DNA from: Leisingera thetidis
GTDB taxonomy: Bacteria; Pseudomonadota; Alphaproteobacteria; Rhodobacterales; Rhodobacteraceae
NCBI RefSeq assembly: GCF_025857195.1
Contig: NZ_CP109787.1
Location: 3,261,501 to 3,325,500 of the forward strand
Direction of reading: 5' to 3'
DNA: 64,000 nucleotides
Below the pieces are notes generated by a model, which saw only the letters and a program-made list of their open reading frames with translations, was not told the DNA's origin and did no database searches. The position numbers and the translations under genes were made by a program. Positions 50,369 through 58,364 of this stretch are shown here, piece by piece. How positions within the stretch are numbered: position 1 is the stretch's first letter; each line of letters begins with the position of its first letter.

Positions 50369-50842
50369 ATGAACAAAGTAAAAGCACTGATCAGCGGTGT
50401 GGCACTGTCGGTTGCCATGGCCACCTCGGCCCTGGCGGCCGGCGTTGAAATCAACGCCTCTTCCACCGGCCTTGCGCTGCAGGGCTATGACCCGGTGGCC
50501 TATTTCACGGTTGGGGAGCCGACTCCGGGCAACTGGAAAATCACCGCGACGCATAACGACGCGCTGTACCGCTTTGCCTCAGAAGAGAACAAGGCCCAAT
50601 TTGAAAAGAACCCGGAAGCCTACCTGCCTGAATATGGCGGCTACTGTGCCTTTGGCGCGGCCATGGGCTTCAAGTTCGACGGCGACCCGACCCTGTGGAA
50701 CATCGTCGACGACAAGCTGTATTTGAACCTGGCAAAAGACATTCAGACCCGCTGGGAAGGCGACATCCCCGGTTTCATCGAAAAAGCCGACACGAACTGG
50801 GACGACATCGCCGATAAGGATCCGGCAGCGCTGCAGCAGTAA
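50369..50842 (+). CDS. Periplasmic YHS-domain protein
   Basis: A 157-aa protein with a signal peptide (ALISGVALSVAMATSALAA, about residues 6-24) and a YHS domain: LQGYDPVAYFTVG (about 36-48), FASEENKAQFEKNPEAYLPE and GGYCAFG with a single Cys (about 91). YHS domains often bind metals. It is monocistronic; the strand-specific 226-bp gap before it holds its promoter. Confidence 0.88.
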   Translation: MNKVKALISGVALSVAMATSALAAGVEINASSTGLALQGYDPVAYFTVGEPTPGNWKITATHNDALYRFASEENKAQFEKNPEAYLPEYGGYCAFGAAMGFKFDGDPTLWNIVDDKLYLNLAKDIQTRWEGDIPGFIEKADTNWDDIADKDPAALQQ

Positions 50843-50964
50843 CACAACGCCCCCTCACGGGCGAACAGCCGGCGGCAGGGCAATCTGCCGCCGGTGTCTG
50901 TTTGGCTTGACACGGCTCAAGGTTTCAGGGTTTTCTGTCGTTACAGAAATTTCAGGATGCCGTG

Positions 50965-51501
50965 ATGAAACTGACCCCCGCGATGCAGAGCTTCATCCTT
51001 CATTGGGGCGAGATGGGCAGCCGCTGGGGCGTGAACCGGTCGGTAGCCCAGATCCATGCGCTGCTGCACATCGCAACGGACCCGATGACCGCGGATGAGA
51101 TCTGCGAGGTGCTGGGGCTGGCGCGTTCGAATGTGTCGAACGGGCTCAAGGAGCTGCAGGCGCAGGGACTGGTCAAGGTCAGCCGCCAGCTGGGCGACCG
51201 GCGCGATCACTTCACTTCGGTCCGCGACATGTTCGATCTGGTCGATGCGGTGATTGCCGCCCGGCGCGAGCGGGAGTTTGCCCCGACGCTGAAAGCCTTG
51301 GATGAGGTGATGAAGGAGGCCGGGGCCGACGGAACCCCCAAACCGGTCAAGGACCGCATGGGCGAGACCCTGCGGGTAATGCGGATGTTTGATGACTGGT
51401 ACATGGATTTCTCCCGCCTGCCCCGATCCGTGCATCTGGCGGTGCTGAAGCTGGGCGCCAAGGTGGCGCGGTTCCTGCCTGGCGGCAAGCAGACAGAGTG
51501 A
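50965..51501 (+). CDS. GbsR/MarR-family transcriptional regulator
   Basis: A 178-aa regulator: winged-helix HTH with SRWGVNRSVAQIHALLHIAT (about residues 19-38), then ADEICEVLGLARSNVSNGLKELQAQGL (recognition helix, about 43-69). GbsR relatives repress betaine or stress genes. It is followed by a small ORF and a desaturase, which it may control. GTG 50962 is an alternative start. Confidence 0.86.
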   Translation: MKLTPAMQSFILHWGEMGSRWGVNRSVAQIHALLHIATDPMTADEICEVLGLARSNVSNGLKELQAQGLVKVSRQLGDRRDHFTSVRDMFDLVDAVIAARREREFAPTLKALDEVMKEAGADGTPKPVKDRMGETLRVMRMFDDWYMDFSRLPRSVHLAVLKLGAKVARFLPGGKQTE

Positions 51502-51555
51502 AAACGGGCCGCAGGCGGCCCCTGGCGGAAAAATTTTTACGAGGGAGTTTCACTG

Positions 51556-51711
51556 ATGACAGAAATAACTGCAATTAACGGCACCAAAGCCCTGCCCGCG
51601 GTGGACCTGCCTGACGCTCCGGACACCCGGCGCGCGGCACCTTTTGCTGCAGCGTCCCGCCAAGTTGCCGCCGGCAAAGGAGGCTGCCATGTGCCCGCCT
51701 GTTTCCCGTGA
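51556..51711 (+). CDS. Possible small ORF upstream of the desaturase, 51 aa
   Basis: ATG 51556 has a GAGGGAG site and encodes 51 residues (MTEITAINGTKALPAVDLPD then an Ala/Arg-rich tail with two Cys near the end) before TGA 51709. It overlaps the desaturase start by 23 nt in another frame. It could be a leader peptide or a real small protein, or chance. Codon use is plausible but the length is too small to decide. Confidence 0.35.
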   Translation: MTEITAINGTKALPAVDLPDAPDTRRAAPFAAASRQVAAGKGGCHVPACFP

Positions 51712-52504
51712 AGCCGCCCCGCGCGATGCCGCATGGCAGGATCTGCTGCCGGTCACCCGCCGCCAGCGCTGGGTGGAGCTGAGCCTGCCCTTGCCCTGGC
51801 TGGCTCTGTCCTGGGGGCTTTATGCCTCGCCGCTCTGGCCGCTGGGGGCGGCAGCGGGCTTCCTGTTCTTCCTCTGCGCGCTGCGGCTGAACCATGAGGC
51901 GATCCATAGCAATCTCGGCCTGCCCCGGCGCGGGGACATCGCCGTGCTGCATGCCCTCAGCGCGCTGATGTGCGGCTGCAACTGCTCGGTCGCCTGGAGC
52001 CATATGCAGCACCACCGGCATGCCATGGGCCCCGGCGATATCGAGGGGCACTGCGGCCATATGAGCGCAGGCGAAGTGCTGCGCTACGGGCCGCGGTTTC
52101 CGGTTGACCTGATCGGCGCCTGCTGGGCGCAAGGCGGTGCCAAATGGCGGCGGCGGATGCTGCGGGACGGGCTCTGCGCGGGGCTGGCCGCCGGGCTGGT
52201 CCTGTGGAGCGGACAGCGCTTTCTGCTGCTGCATCTGGCGTCGATGGGTGCGGCGCAATGCCTGACCGCCTTCTTCGCGGTCTGGATCACCCATCAGGGC
52301 ACCGCGGCGTCGGGTCTGGCGGCACGCAGCCAGCGCGGCGTGCTGGCCAGGGCTGCGTATCTGATGTTCTACCACCGCGAGCACCACCTGTTCCCCAAGG
52401 TGCCCGTGAGCCGCCTGCCGGAACTTGCCGCGCTGCTGGACGCACAGGTGCCCGGCTATGCTTCCAGCCGCCTCCCGGTGGTGCCCTGGCTGGACCGCGG
52501 CTGA
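51689..52504 (+). CDS. Membrane fatty acid desaturase family protein
   Basis: A 271-aa membrane protein with three His boxes: LNHEAIH (about residues 68-74), HMQHHRH (about 107-113) and YHREHHLFP (about 228-236), the diiron ligands of acyl-lipid desaturases and hydroxylases. Several hydrophobic segments are present (about 33-66, 175-215). ATG 51689 has a strong AAAGGAGG site; in-frame starts further up lack one. The upstream GbsR-type regulator suggests control by membrane or osmotic stress, which is inference. The exact double bond made is unknown. Confidence 0.88.
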   Translation: MCPPVSREAAPRDAAWQDLLPVTRRQRWVELSLPLPWLALSWGLYASPLWPLGAAAGFLFFLCALRLNHEAIHSNLGLPRRGDIAVLHALSALMCGCNCSVAWSHMQHHRHAMGPGDIEGHCGHMSAGEVLRYGPRFPVDLIGACWAQGGAKWRRRMLRDGLCAGLAAGLVLWSGQRFLLLHLASMGAAQCLTAFFAVWITHQGTAASGLAARSQRGVLARAAYLMFYHREHHLFPKVPVSRLPELAALLDAQVPGYASSRLPVVPWLDRG

Positions 52505-52589
52505 CACCTCGGATCCGGCCCGAATCCGACTCGAATTCCGCCTCAGCTGACACGCAACCCAAGGGAGATTATTTCACAGCAGGTTTCCA

Positions 52590-53462
52590 ATGATCCCCCG
52601 CATTCCTTCCGCTTTTGAAAGCTTTGCCTTCAAGTTTCTCGACTTTGGCGACCGCGCCACCCGCCTGGAGTACTGGTGTGTTATCCCGGTGGTCTGGCTG
52701 CTCATTTTCCTGATGCTGCCTGGCGAGGCCGCCGAAGTCCGGGGGCATCTGTCGCGCCGCGAAGTGCCGCCGCTGAACCCTTTCCATTATGGCTCGCTCG
52801 GGTTGTTTCTGTTCACCTTCCTCCCCAGGCTTTCGCTGACCGTGCGCAGGCTGAATGATGCCGGGCGCAGCGGCAGATGGGCCAGGCTGCCCTTTGTTGC
52901 CGTTTCCCTCGGGCTGATGATGAGCTTTGGTTTTGCCACCTCGCTGCCGACGGCGGATCAAAGCGGCCTGGGCGTTGCGGTTATCGCAGGCGGCGCAGTG
53001 GTCGCCGCATTGTCAGGCGGTTTCTGGGAAACGATGTTCAACTTCGCGGCCATTGCCAATGCCGTGAATTGGGACGCCGTCCTGGGCACGCTGCTTGGTG
53101 CCGCCGCAAAGGCGGACGTGAGTGCTGGCCTGCAAACCGCCCAGGCAACCGGCTTGCAGAACCCGGCCGTAGAGCTGCAGTTCTTGTTCTACTCGGTGTT
53201 CTTTGGGCTGGTGCCGGCTCTTGCCATTCTGGTGCATCTCTATTTCATGCGGCTGCCGTCAGAACGCGATGATAACATCCACGGCGCCAGCAGCGCGCAA
53301 GCGCCCGCGCACGCCAACCAGGACAGCAAGCGCAACGCCTATGCCGGCTATGCCTATCTGACCAAGCGCACGGGAGATGAAGAAAAGATGCTGCAGGCCG
53401 CCCGCAAAGCGCAGATCCGCGAGCTCTATCAAAGTCGGGTGCTGGGCAAGACAAACGGCTAA
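52590..53462 (+). CDS. DUF805-family membrane protein
   Basis: A 290-aa membrane protein with FGDRATRLEYWCVIPVVWLL (about residues 19-38) and LTVRRLNDAGRSGRWARLP (about 83-101), the DUF805 signatures, plus three or four further helices and a charged C-terminal coil (AARKAQIRELYQSRV). DUF805 proteins have no firm function. It ends at a bidirectional terminator facing gshA. Confidence 0.85.
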   Translation: MIPRIPSAFESFAFKFLDFGDRATRLEYWCVIPVVWLLIFLMLPGEAAEVRGHLSRREVPPLNPFHYGSLGLFLFTFLPRLSLTVRRLNDAGRSGRWARLPFVAVSLGLMMSFGFATSLPTADQSGLGVAVIAGGAVVAALSGGFWETMFNFAAIANAVNWDAVLGTLLGAAAKADVSAGLQTAQATGLQNPAVELQFLFYSVFFGLVPALAILVHLYFMRLPSERDDNIHGASSAQAPAHANQDSKRNAYAGYAYLTKRTGDEEKMLQAARKAQIRELYQSRVLGKTNG

Positions 53463-53475
53463 CAGCCCCCCTGCC

Positions 53476-53512
53476 AAAAAAAGGCCGCGCCCGGAGCGCG
53501 GCCTTTGCTGTT
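53476..53512. terminator. Bidirectional rho-independent terminator between the DUF805 and gshA genes
   Basis: An 11-bp stem, AAAGGCCGCGC (53480-53490) with GCGCGGCCTTT (53496-53506) and loop CCGGA. Plus strand: TTTGCTGTTT follows. Minus strand: TTTTTTT follows (53476-53482 complement), so it serves gshA best. Confidence 0.9.
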
Positions 53513-54883
53513 TCAGTAGGCGAACTCGCCGTAGATGCGGCTGAGGTCCTCGCCCCAGGCCCCGCTGTAGCGCTCCAGCAGCTCATCCGCCGGGACCTTG
53601 CCGCTCTCAAGACTGTCCTTCAGCGCGTTGAGGAAATGGGTCTCATCCGGCACCAGGCCGCCCGCGCCGGGCTTGTGCCGGGCCTTGAGGCCGCTCTCCG
53701 AAATCGCCACCACTTCACGCGCCAGCTCATGCATGCCGATGCCGTTCACCTTGGCTTGCAGACCCTGCTCGGAGGCCGCCACGCGCAGGCCTTCGCGGGT
53801 CTCGGCATCCCAGCCCTTGACCAGATCCCAGGCCGCGTCCAGCGCGCTCTGGTCATAGGTGAGGCCGACCCAGAAGGCCGGCAGCGCGCACAGGCGGCGC
53901 CAAGGGCCGCCGTCAGCGCCGCGCATCTCGATAAATTTCTTGACCCGGGCCTCGGGGAAAATCGTGGTCAGATGGTCGGCCCAGTCGCTCAGCGTCGGGA
54001 TCTCGCCCGGCAGCGCCGGCAGCTCGCCCTTCAGAAAATCGCGGAAGGACATGCCCAGCGCGTTGATGTATTCGCCGTTGCGGTAGACAAAATACATCGG
54101 CACATCGAGCGCATACTGCACCCAGGCCTCGAACCCGAAGCCCTCCTCGAACACAAACGGCAGCATGCCGGTGCGGTCGGCATCCAGCGAGCGCCAGACC
54201 CGGGCGCGCCAGGATTTGTGGCCGTTCGGCTTGCCATCCAGGAACGGCGAATTGGCAAACAGCGCCGTGGCGACGGGCTGCAGCGCCAAGGCCACCCGCA
54301 GCTTCTGCACCATGTCGGCCTCAGATTCGAAATCCAGATTGACCTGCACGGTGCAGGTGCGGCGCATCATGGTGGTGCCCATGGTGCCGACGTCCTGCAT
54401 GTAGCCGTCCATCAGCTTGTAGCGGCCCTTGGGCATCAGCGGCATGTCTTCATGGCGCCAAACAGGGGCGGCGCCCAGGCCGATGAAGCCGACGCCGATC
54501 CTGTCGGCGATATCCTTGACGTCGCGCAGGTGGGCGTTCACCTCGTCGCAGGTCTCGTGAATGGTTTCCAGCGGCGCGCCGGACAGCTCCAGCTGCCCGC
54601 CCGGCTCCAATGAGATATTGGCGCCGTCCTTGGTCAGGCCGATGAGGTTGCCGCCTTCGGTCAGCGGCGCCCAGCCGTGGCCGTCGCGCAGGCCCTCCAG
54701 AACCGCCTGGATGGAGCGCGCGCCGGCATAGGGCAGCGGCTTCAGCGTGTCCTTGCAATAGCCGAACTTCTCGTGCTCGGTGCCGATGCGCCAGGCGTGC
54801 TTGGGTTTGCAGCCGTCGGCCAGATATTCGGCAAGCTGCTCGTGACGTTCGATCGGCCCGCCGCCGGACTGGGGAATGGACAT
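53513..54883 (-). CDS. gshA: Glutamate-cysteine ligase (proteobacterial/plant type)
   Basis: A 456-aa ligase of the GCS2/plant-type class: RIGTEHEKFGYCKDTLKPLPY (about residues 31-51), LEPGGQLELSGAPLETIHET (about 92-111), MRRTCTVQVNLDF (about 173-185) and RTGMLPFVFEEGFGFEAWVQ near 240. It makes gamma-glutamylcysteine, the committed step of glutathione synthesis. ATG 54883 is preferred over a GTG three codons upstream because GGAG lies 8 nt before it. Confidence 0.96.
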   Translation of the reverse strand: MSIPQSGGGPIERHEQLAEYLADGCKPKHAWRIGTEHEKFGYCKDTLKPLPYAGARSIQAVLEGLRDGHGWAPLTEGGNLIGLTKDGANISLEPGGQLELSGAPLETIHETCDEVNAHLRDVKDIADRIGVGFIGLGAAPVWRHEDMPLMPKGRYKLMDGYMQDVGTMGTTMMRRTCTVQVNLDFESEADMVQKLRVALALQPVATALFANSPFLDGKPNGHKSWRARVWRSLDADRTGMLPFVFEEGFGFEAWVQYALDVPMYFVYRNGEYINALGMSFRDFLKGELPALPGEIPTLSDWADHLTTIFPEARVKKFIEMRGADGGPWRRLCALPAFWVGLTYDQSALDAAWDLVKGWDAETREGLRVAASEQGLQAKVNGIGMHELAREVVAISESGLKARHKPGAGGLVPDETHFLNALKDSLESGKVPADELLERYSGAWGEDLSRIYGEFAY

Positions 54884-54948
54884 GCCTGGCACTCCGTCCT
54901 GTTAGGTCTGTCTTGAACGGTCAGTGGTGGGCGGAATCGCCGCCAGTG

Positions 54949-55476
54949 TCAATGCAGGCGCTGATGTTCCGGCCGGCTGGAACGGCGTTCCCAGATCACG
55001 ACCTGGTGACCGCCCTTGCGGCGCAGTTCCGTCAGCATCCGTTCGGTCTTGAGCCCCGGAAGCGCTGCAAAAACGTCGAACAGCGCCTCGTAGCCTTCGG
55101 CATTCACAGGGATCGCCAGCGGCGGCTGGCCCGGCTGCTCCAGCAGCCAATGCGGCGGTTTGGCGGATTGATCCAACGCCAGCCGCTCCAGTTCCGAAGC
55201 CGCCACCGCGCCGCCGGTGAGCGGGCCGAAATAGGCAATCTGCCCCTCGTCCACCTGCACCACGCCAGGTCCGCCGGTGCCGCGCCGGAAGCGCATCCGC
55301 TGGGCGCCGATGACCGCAGTCACCAGGCCGGTCGCCACAAAAGCCCAGCCGGTGATGGCCGTGAAGCCGGCCGAGGAGAAGGCCCACTTCAGACCCAGCA
55401 GGAACATCATCGCGGCAGCGAGGACCTCGCGCCATTGCCAAAGGATGGCGCGGGCTTCCGGGCGGATGAAACTCAT
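54949..55476 (-). CDS. Small membrane protein of unknown function
   Basis: A 175-aa protein with two membrane helices (LAAAMMFLLGLKWAF, about residues 19-33, and ITGWAFVATGLVTAVIGA, about 42-59) and a soluble domain (GGPGVVQVDEGQIAYFGPLTGG onward) that resembles PH-like or DUF-type beta domains. No function is assignable. It lies upstream of gshA on the same strand. Confidence 0.75.
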   Translation of the reverse strand: MSFIRPEARAILWQWREVLAAAMMFLLGLKWAFSSAGFTAITGWAFVATGLVTAVIGAQRMRFRRGTGGPGVVQVDEGQIAYFGPLTGGAVAASELERLALDQSAKPPHWLLEQPGQPPLAIPVNAEGYEALFDVFAALPGLKTERMLTELRRKGGHQVVIWERRSSRPEHQRLH

Positions 55477-55586
55477 GTGTTTCGCCTCTTAAAACGTCTG
55501 GCAGGCGCAGCGGCCTGCCGTGCCCTCCTTATTTGTGCGGCCCGGCCCGCGGATGCAATGGGCAGCGCACCGATTGCCAACCGGTC

Positions 55587-56459
55587 CTATTGGCCGCCGA
55601 CCGCCACAGGCTGCGAAAACTCGACAATCCGGTAGTCGCCGATGCGCTGGAAGCCCAGTTTCCGGTAGGCCCGGATGGCGGCGGTTCCGGAGGCAAACAG
55701 GATTGCCTCCTGCACCCCGTTTTCATGCGCTTCCGCCAGATGCAGCGCCACCGCGCGGCGGGCAAAGCCGCGGCTGCGCTGGCCCGGCGGCGTGTAGACG
55801 CCGCCGATCTGCACGGTCCTTGGCAGCACCGCGTTGAAAGCCGTCATCGCCACCGGCAGTCCGCCCAGTTCAAGGATCCGGCCGCGGCCGCTGTCCACCA
55901 GCGCCTCCGCCCGCGCGGTGGAGCGCCGGCGGATCTCCGGCAGGTTCTGCGAGCCGAAAATTTCCTTGTCGTAGGCATGACGCCATTCGGTGATCAGCGG
56001 CACATCCTCAGGGTGCATCGGGCGCAGGGTGCTGCCGCCGGAAGGCATCTGCAGGTCGCGCAGCTGCAGCCGGAAATGCGGCTCCTCATCGGAAAACCCG
56101 ATCTGGCTGCGGTCCAGCTCCAGCGCGGCCAGCATGGCCTCCGCCTGCCGCGCCTCGCCGGTCAGCGATGAGATCCGCCGCCCCGCCAAAGCCCGGCGCA
56201 GTGCGGCAGCCTCGGCCGGCGGGACCTCCGGTGCATCGAATATGAAATAGCCTGCCTCGGTCAGACCGAACACGCCGGTGACCTGCCCGTCATCGCGGCT
56301 GAGCCAGACGGTGGTGGCCTTGGGGTGGCCGCTGGCGTTCAGCCCGTGGTCGCGGATATTGCCCGCCAGGAACATGGAGGTTGCCGCCCGCGGCGCCAGA
56401 AACCTCTCGATGGCCTGCAAATCCCCCTGTGACGCTTTGCGAATCAAGTTGCCCTCCAT
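55587..56459 (-). CDS. GNAT-family N-acetyltransferase
   Basis: A 290-aa acetyltransferase. The C-terminal GNAT domain (about residues 160-285) has TVQIGGVYTPPGQRSRGFARRAV, the acetyl-CoA loop R/Q-x-x-G-x-G/A, and ILFASGTAAIRAYRKLGFQRIGDY. The N-terminal half is a degenerate second GNAT repeat. Substrate unknown. ATG 56459 is preferred. Confidence 0.87.
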   Translation of the reverse strand: MEGNLIRKASQGDLQAIERFLAPRAATSMFLAGNIRDHGLNASGHPKATTVWLSRDDGQVTGVFGLTEAGYFIFDAPEVPPAEAAALRRALAGRRISSLTGEARQAEAMLAALELDRSQIGFSDEEPHFRLQLRDLQMPSGGSTLRPMHPEDVPLITEWRHAYDKEIFGSQNLPEIRRRSTARAEALVDSGRGRILELGGLPVAMTAFNAVLPRTVQIGGVYTPPGQRSRGFARRAVALHLAEAHENGVQEAILFASGTAAIRAYRKLGFQRIGDYRIVEFSQPVAVGGQ

Positions 56460-56603
56460 GATCGGTTGCCGCTCCTGCAATGGCCTCCGGATGAAGCCCG
56501 GGCCAAGCATCCGATGGCAGCAGGGCTGATTCAACTCCGGGTTGCTGCCAATTTGACAGGAAGTGGTTTCCAGAGTCTGATCGGGGCGCGGTTTTCCGGA
56601 CCG

Positions 56604-57329
56604 CTACCAGTCGCCGAGCGCCTGCTGCCACAGGGTCATGGCGGCCACCGCCGCCGTGTCCGCGCGCAGGATGCGGGGGCCGAGGCTGACCACATGGGAC
56701 TGCGGCAGGGCGTGCAGGCGCTTGCGTTCCGCTTCGGAAAAGCCGCCCTCGGGGCCGATCAGAATGGCCCAGGGCGCGCCCGTCAGCGTCTGCGCGGCCA
56801 GCTGCAAGGCATTGCCCGCCTCCGCCTCGTCGCAGAACATCAGCTGGCGCTCAGCGGGCCAGTGATCCAGCAGGCGGGAAAGCTTCTGCAGCTCCGCCAC
56901 CTCGGGCACATAGGTGCCGCCGCATTGCTCGGCCGCTTCCACCGCGTGGGCCTGCAGACGGTCCTGGCGGATGCGTTCGGAATTGGTGAATTCGGTCTGC
57001 ACCGGCAGAATGCGGGCCGCGCCCATTTCAGCCGCCTTTTCAACGATGAAATCGGTACGCGCCTTCTTGATCGGGGCGAACATCAGCCACAGGTCAGGCG
57101 GCAGCTGCAAGGGTTTGCTCTGCTCCTGACAGGCCAGCACGCCGCCGCGCTTGCCGGCGTCTGCAACTTCGGCCAGCCACTCGCCGTCCTTGCCGTTGAA
57201 CAGCGCCACGGGGGCGCCCACGGACAGCCGCATCACCCCGAACAGGTAATGCGCCTGATCCCGGTCCAAAGGAACCGTTTGCCCTGCCCCCAAGGGGTGC
57301 TCTACATACAGTCTGATTTTTGCACTCAT
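56604..57329 (-). CDS. rsmE: 16S rRNA (uracil-1498-N3)-methyltransferase
   Basis: A 241-aa SPOUT methyltransferase with RAHYLFGVMRL-like N-terminal PUA segment (DQAHYLFGVMRLSVG), LIGPEGGFSEAERKRL (about residues 185-200) and SLGPRILRADTAA (about 214-226), the trefoil-knot SAM site of RsmE. It methylates U1498 of 16S rRNA. Its start is only 12 bp from the divergent ubiA start, so each promoter must lie inside the other gene or overlap. Confidence 0.94.
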   Translation of the reverse strand: MSAKIRLYVEHPLGAGQTVPLDRDQAHYLFGVMRLSVGAPVALFNGKDGEWLAEVADAGKRGGVLACQEQSKPLQLPPDLWLMFAPIKKARTDFIVEKAAEMGAARILPVQTEFTNSERIRQDRLQAHAVEAAEQCGGTYVPEVAELQKLSRLLDHWPAERQLMFCDEAEAGNALQLAAQTLTGAPWAILIGPEGGFSEAERKRLHALPQSHVVSLGPRILRADTAAVAAMTLWQQALGDW

Positions 57330-57341
57330 GGGGTCCTACAT

Positions 57342-58304
57342 ATGCAAGGCCAGAAGCCAGCGCCAGAGGGTCAGGTCGCGGATGCGGTCACGGGAAACTG
57401 GGTCGACAGGCATGCCCCGGAATGGACACGCCCCTATCTGCGGCTGTCCCGCGCCGACCGGCCGATCGGCACCTGGCTCCTGCTGATCCCCTGCTGGTGG
57501 GGGCTGGCGCTGGCCATCCTGGCGGATCAAAGCCCGCGCTGGCAGGATCTGTGGATCGCCGCCGGATGTGCCGCAGGCGCCTGGCTGATGCGCGGCGCCG
57601 GCTGCACCTGGAACGACATCACCGACCGCAACTTCGACGGACAGGTGGAGCGCACACGCTCACGCCCCATCCCCTCGGGCCAGGTCACGGTCAAGGGCGC
57701 GCTGGTCTGGATGGGGCTGCAGTGCCTGGCAGGCCTGATGATCCTTCTGACCTTCAACCAGGCGGCCATTGCCATGGGCATCCTGGCGCTGCTGCCGGTG
57801 GCGGTCTATCCCTTTGCCAAACGGTTCACCTGGTGGCCGCAGGCGTTTCTGGGGCTCGCCTTCAACTGGGGCGCCATGCTGGCCTGGGTGGCGCATTCCG
57901 GTTCGTTAAGCTGGCCGCCGGTGCTGCTGTATCTGGCCGGCATCGCCTGGACGCTGTTTTATGACACCATCTATGCCCATCAGGACACCGAGGACGACGC
58001 CCTGATCGGGGTGAAATCCACCGCCCGGCTGTTCGGCACGCAGACGCCGATGTGGCTGCGCCGCTTCATCACCGCCTTTGTCGGGCTGATGGCGCTGGCG
58101 GTGATCACAGCGGTTCAGGACAGCGCCTCGGTGATGGCTCTGGTGCTGGCGCTGGCCGCCCCCTGGGCGATGGGCTGGCACATGACCTGGCAGCTGCGCG
58201 CCTTTGACGCGGACAACAACCGGAGGCTTCTGCAGCTGTTCCGGCTCAACCGGGATACCGGCCTGATCCCGCTTATCTTCTTTGTGCTGGCCATGTTCGT
58301 GTGA
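57342..58304 (+). CDS. ubiA: 4-hydroxybenzoate octa/decaprenyltransferase
   Basis: A 320-aa UbiA prenyltransferase with two Asp motifs, CTWNDITDRNFDGQVERTRSR (NDxxDxxxD, about residues 88-108) and FYDTIYAHQDTEDD (about 205-218), and about nine helices. It attaches the IspB-made tail to 4-hydroxybenzoate in ubiquinone synthesis. ATG 57342 is very close to the rsmE start, and its ribosome site is weak; a downstream start is possible but would remove the N-terminal cytoplasmic segment. Confidence 0.93.
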   Translation: MQGQKPAPEGQVADAVTGNWVDRHAPEWTRPYLRLSRADRPIGTWLLLIPCWWGLALAILADQSPRWQDLWIAAGCAAGAWLMRGAGCTWNDITDRNFDGQVERTRSRPIPSGQVTVKGALVWMGLQCLAGLMILLTFNQAAIAMGILALLPVAVYPFAKRFTWWPQAFLGLAFNWGAMLAWVAHSGSLSWPPVLLYLAGIAWTLFYDTIYAHQDTEDDALIGVKSTARLFGTQTPMWLRRFITAFVGLMALAVITAVQDSASVMALVLALAAPWAMGWHMTWQLRAFDADNNRRLLQLFRLNRDTGLIPLIFFVLAMFV

Positions 58305-58364
58305 TTGAACCGGGACCGCCTGCAGGGTATGAGCGCTTAACGCAAACTGGGAAGATGCCGCCAT

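Noticed and set aside
56466..57341. In-frame extension of ubiA by 292 codons
   Set aside because: It is antisense to rsmE; the UbiA domain is complete from ATG 57342.
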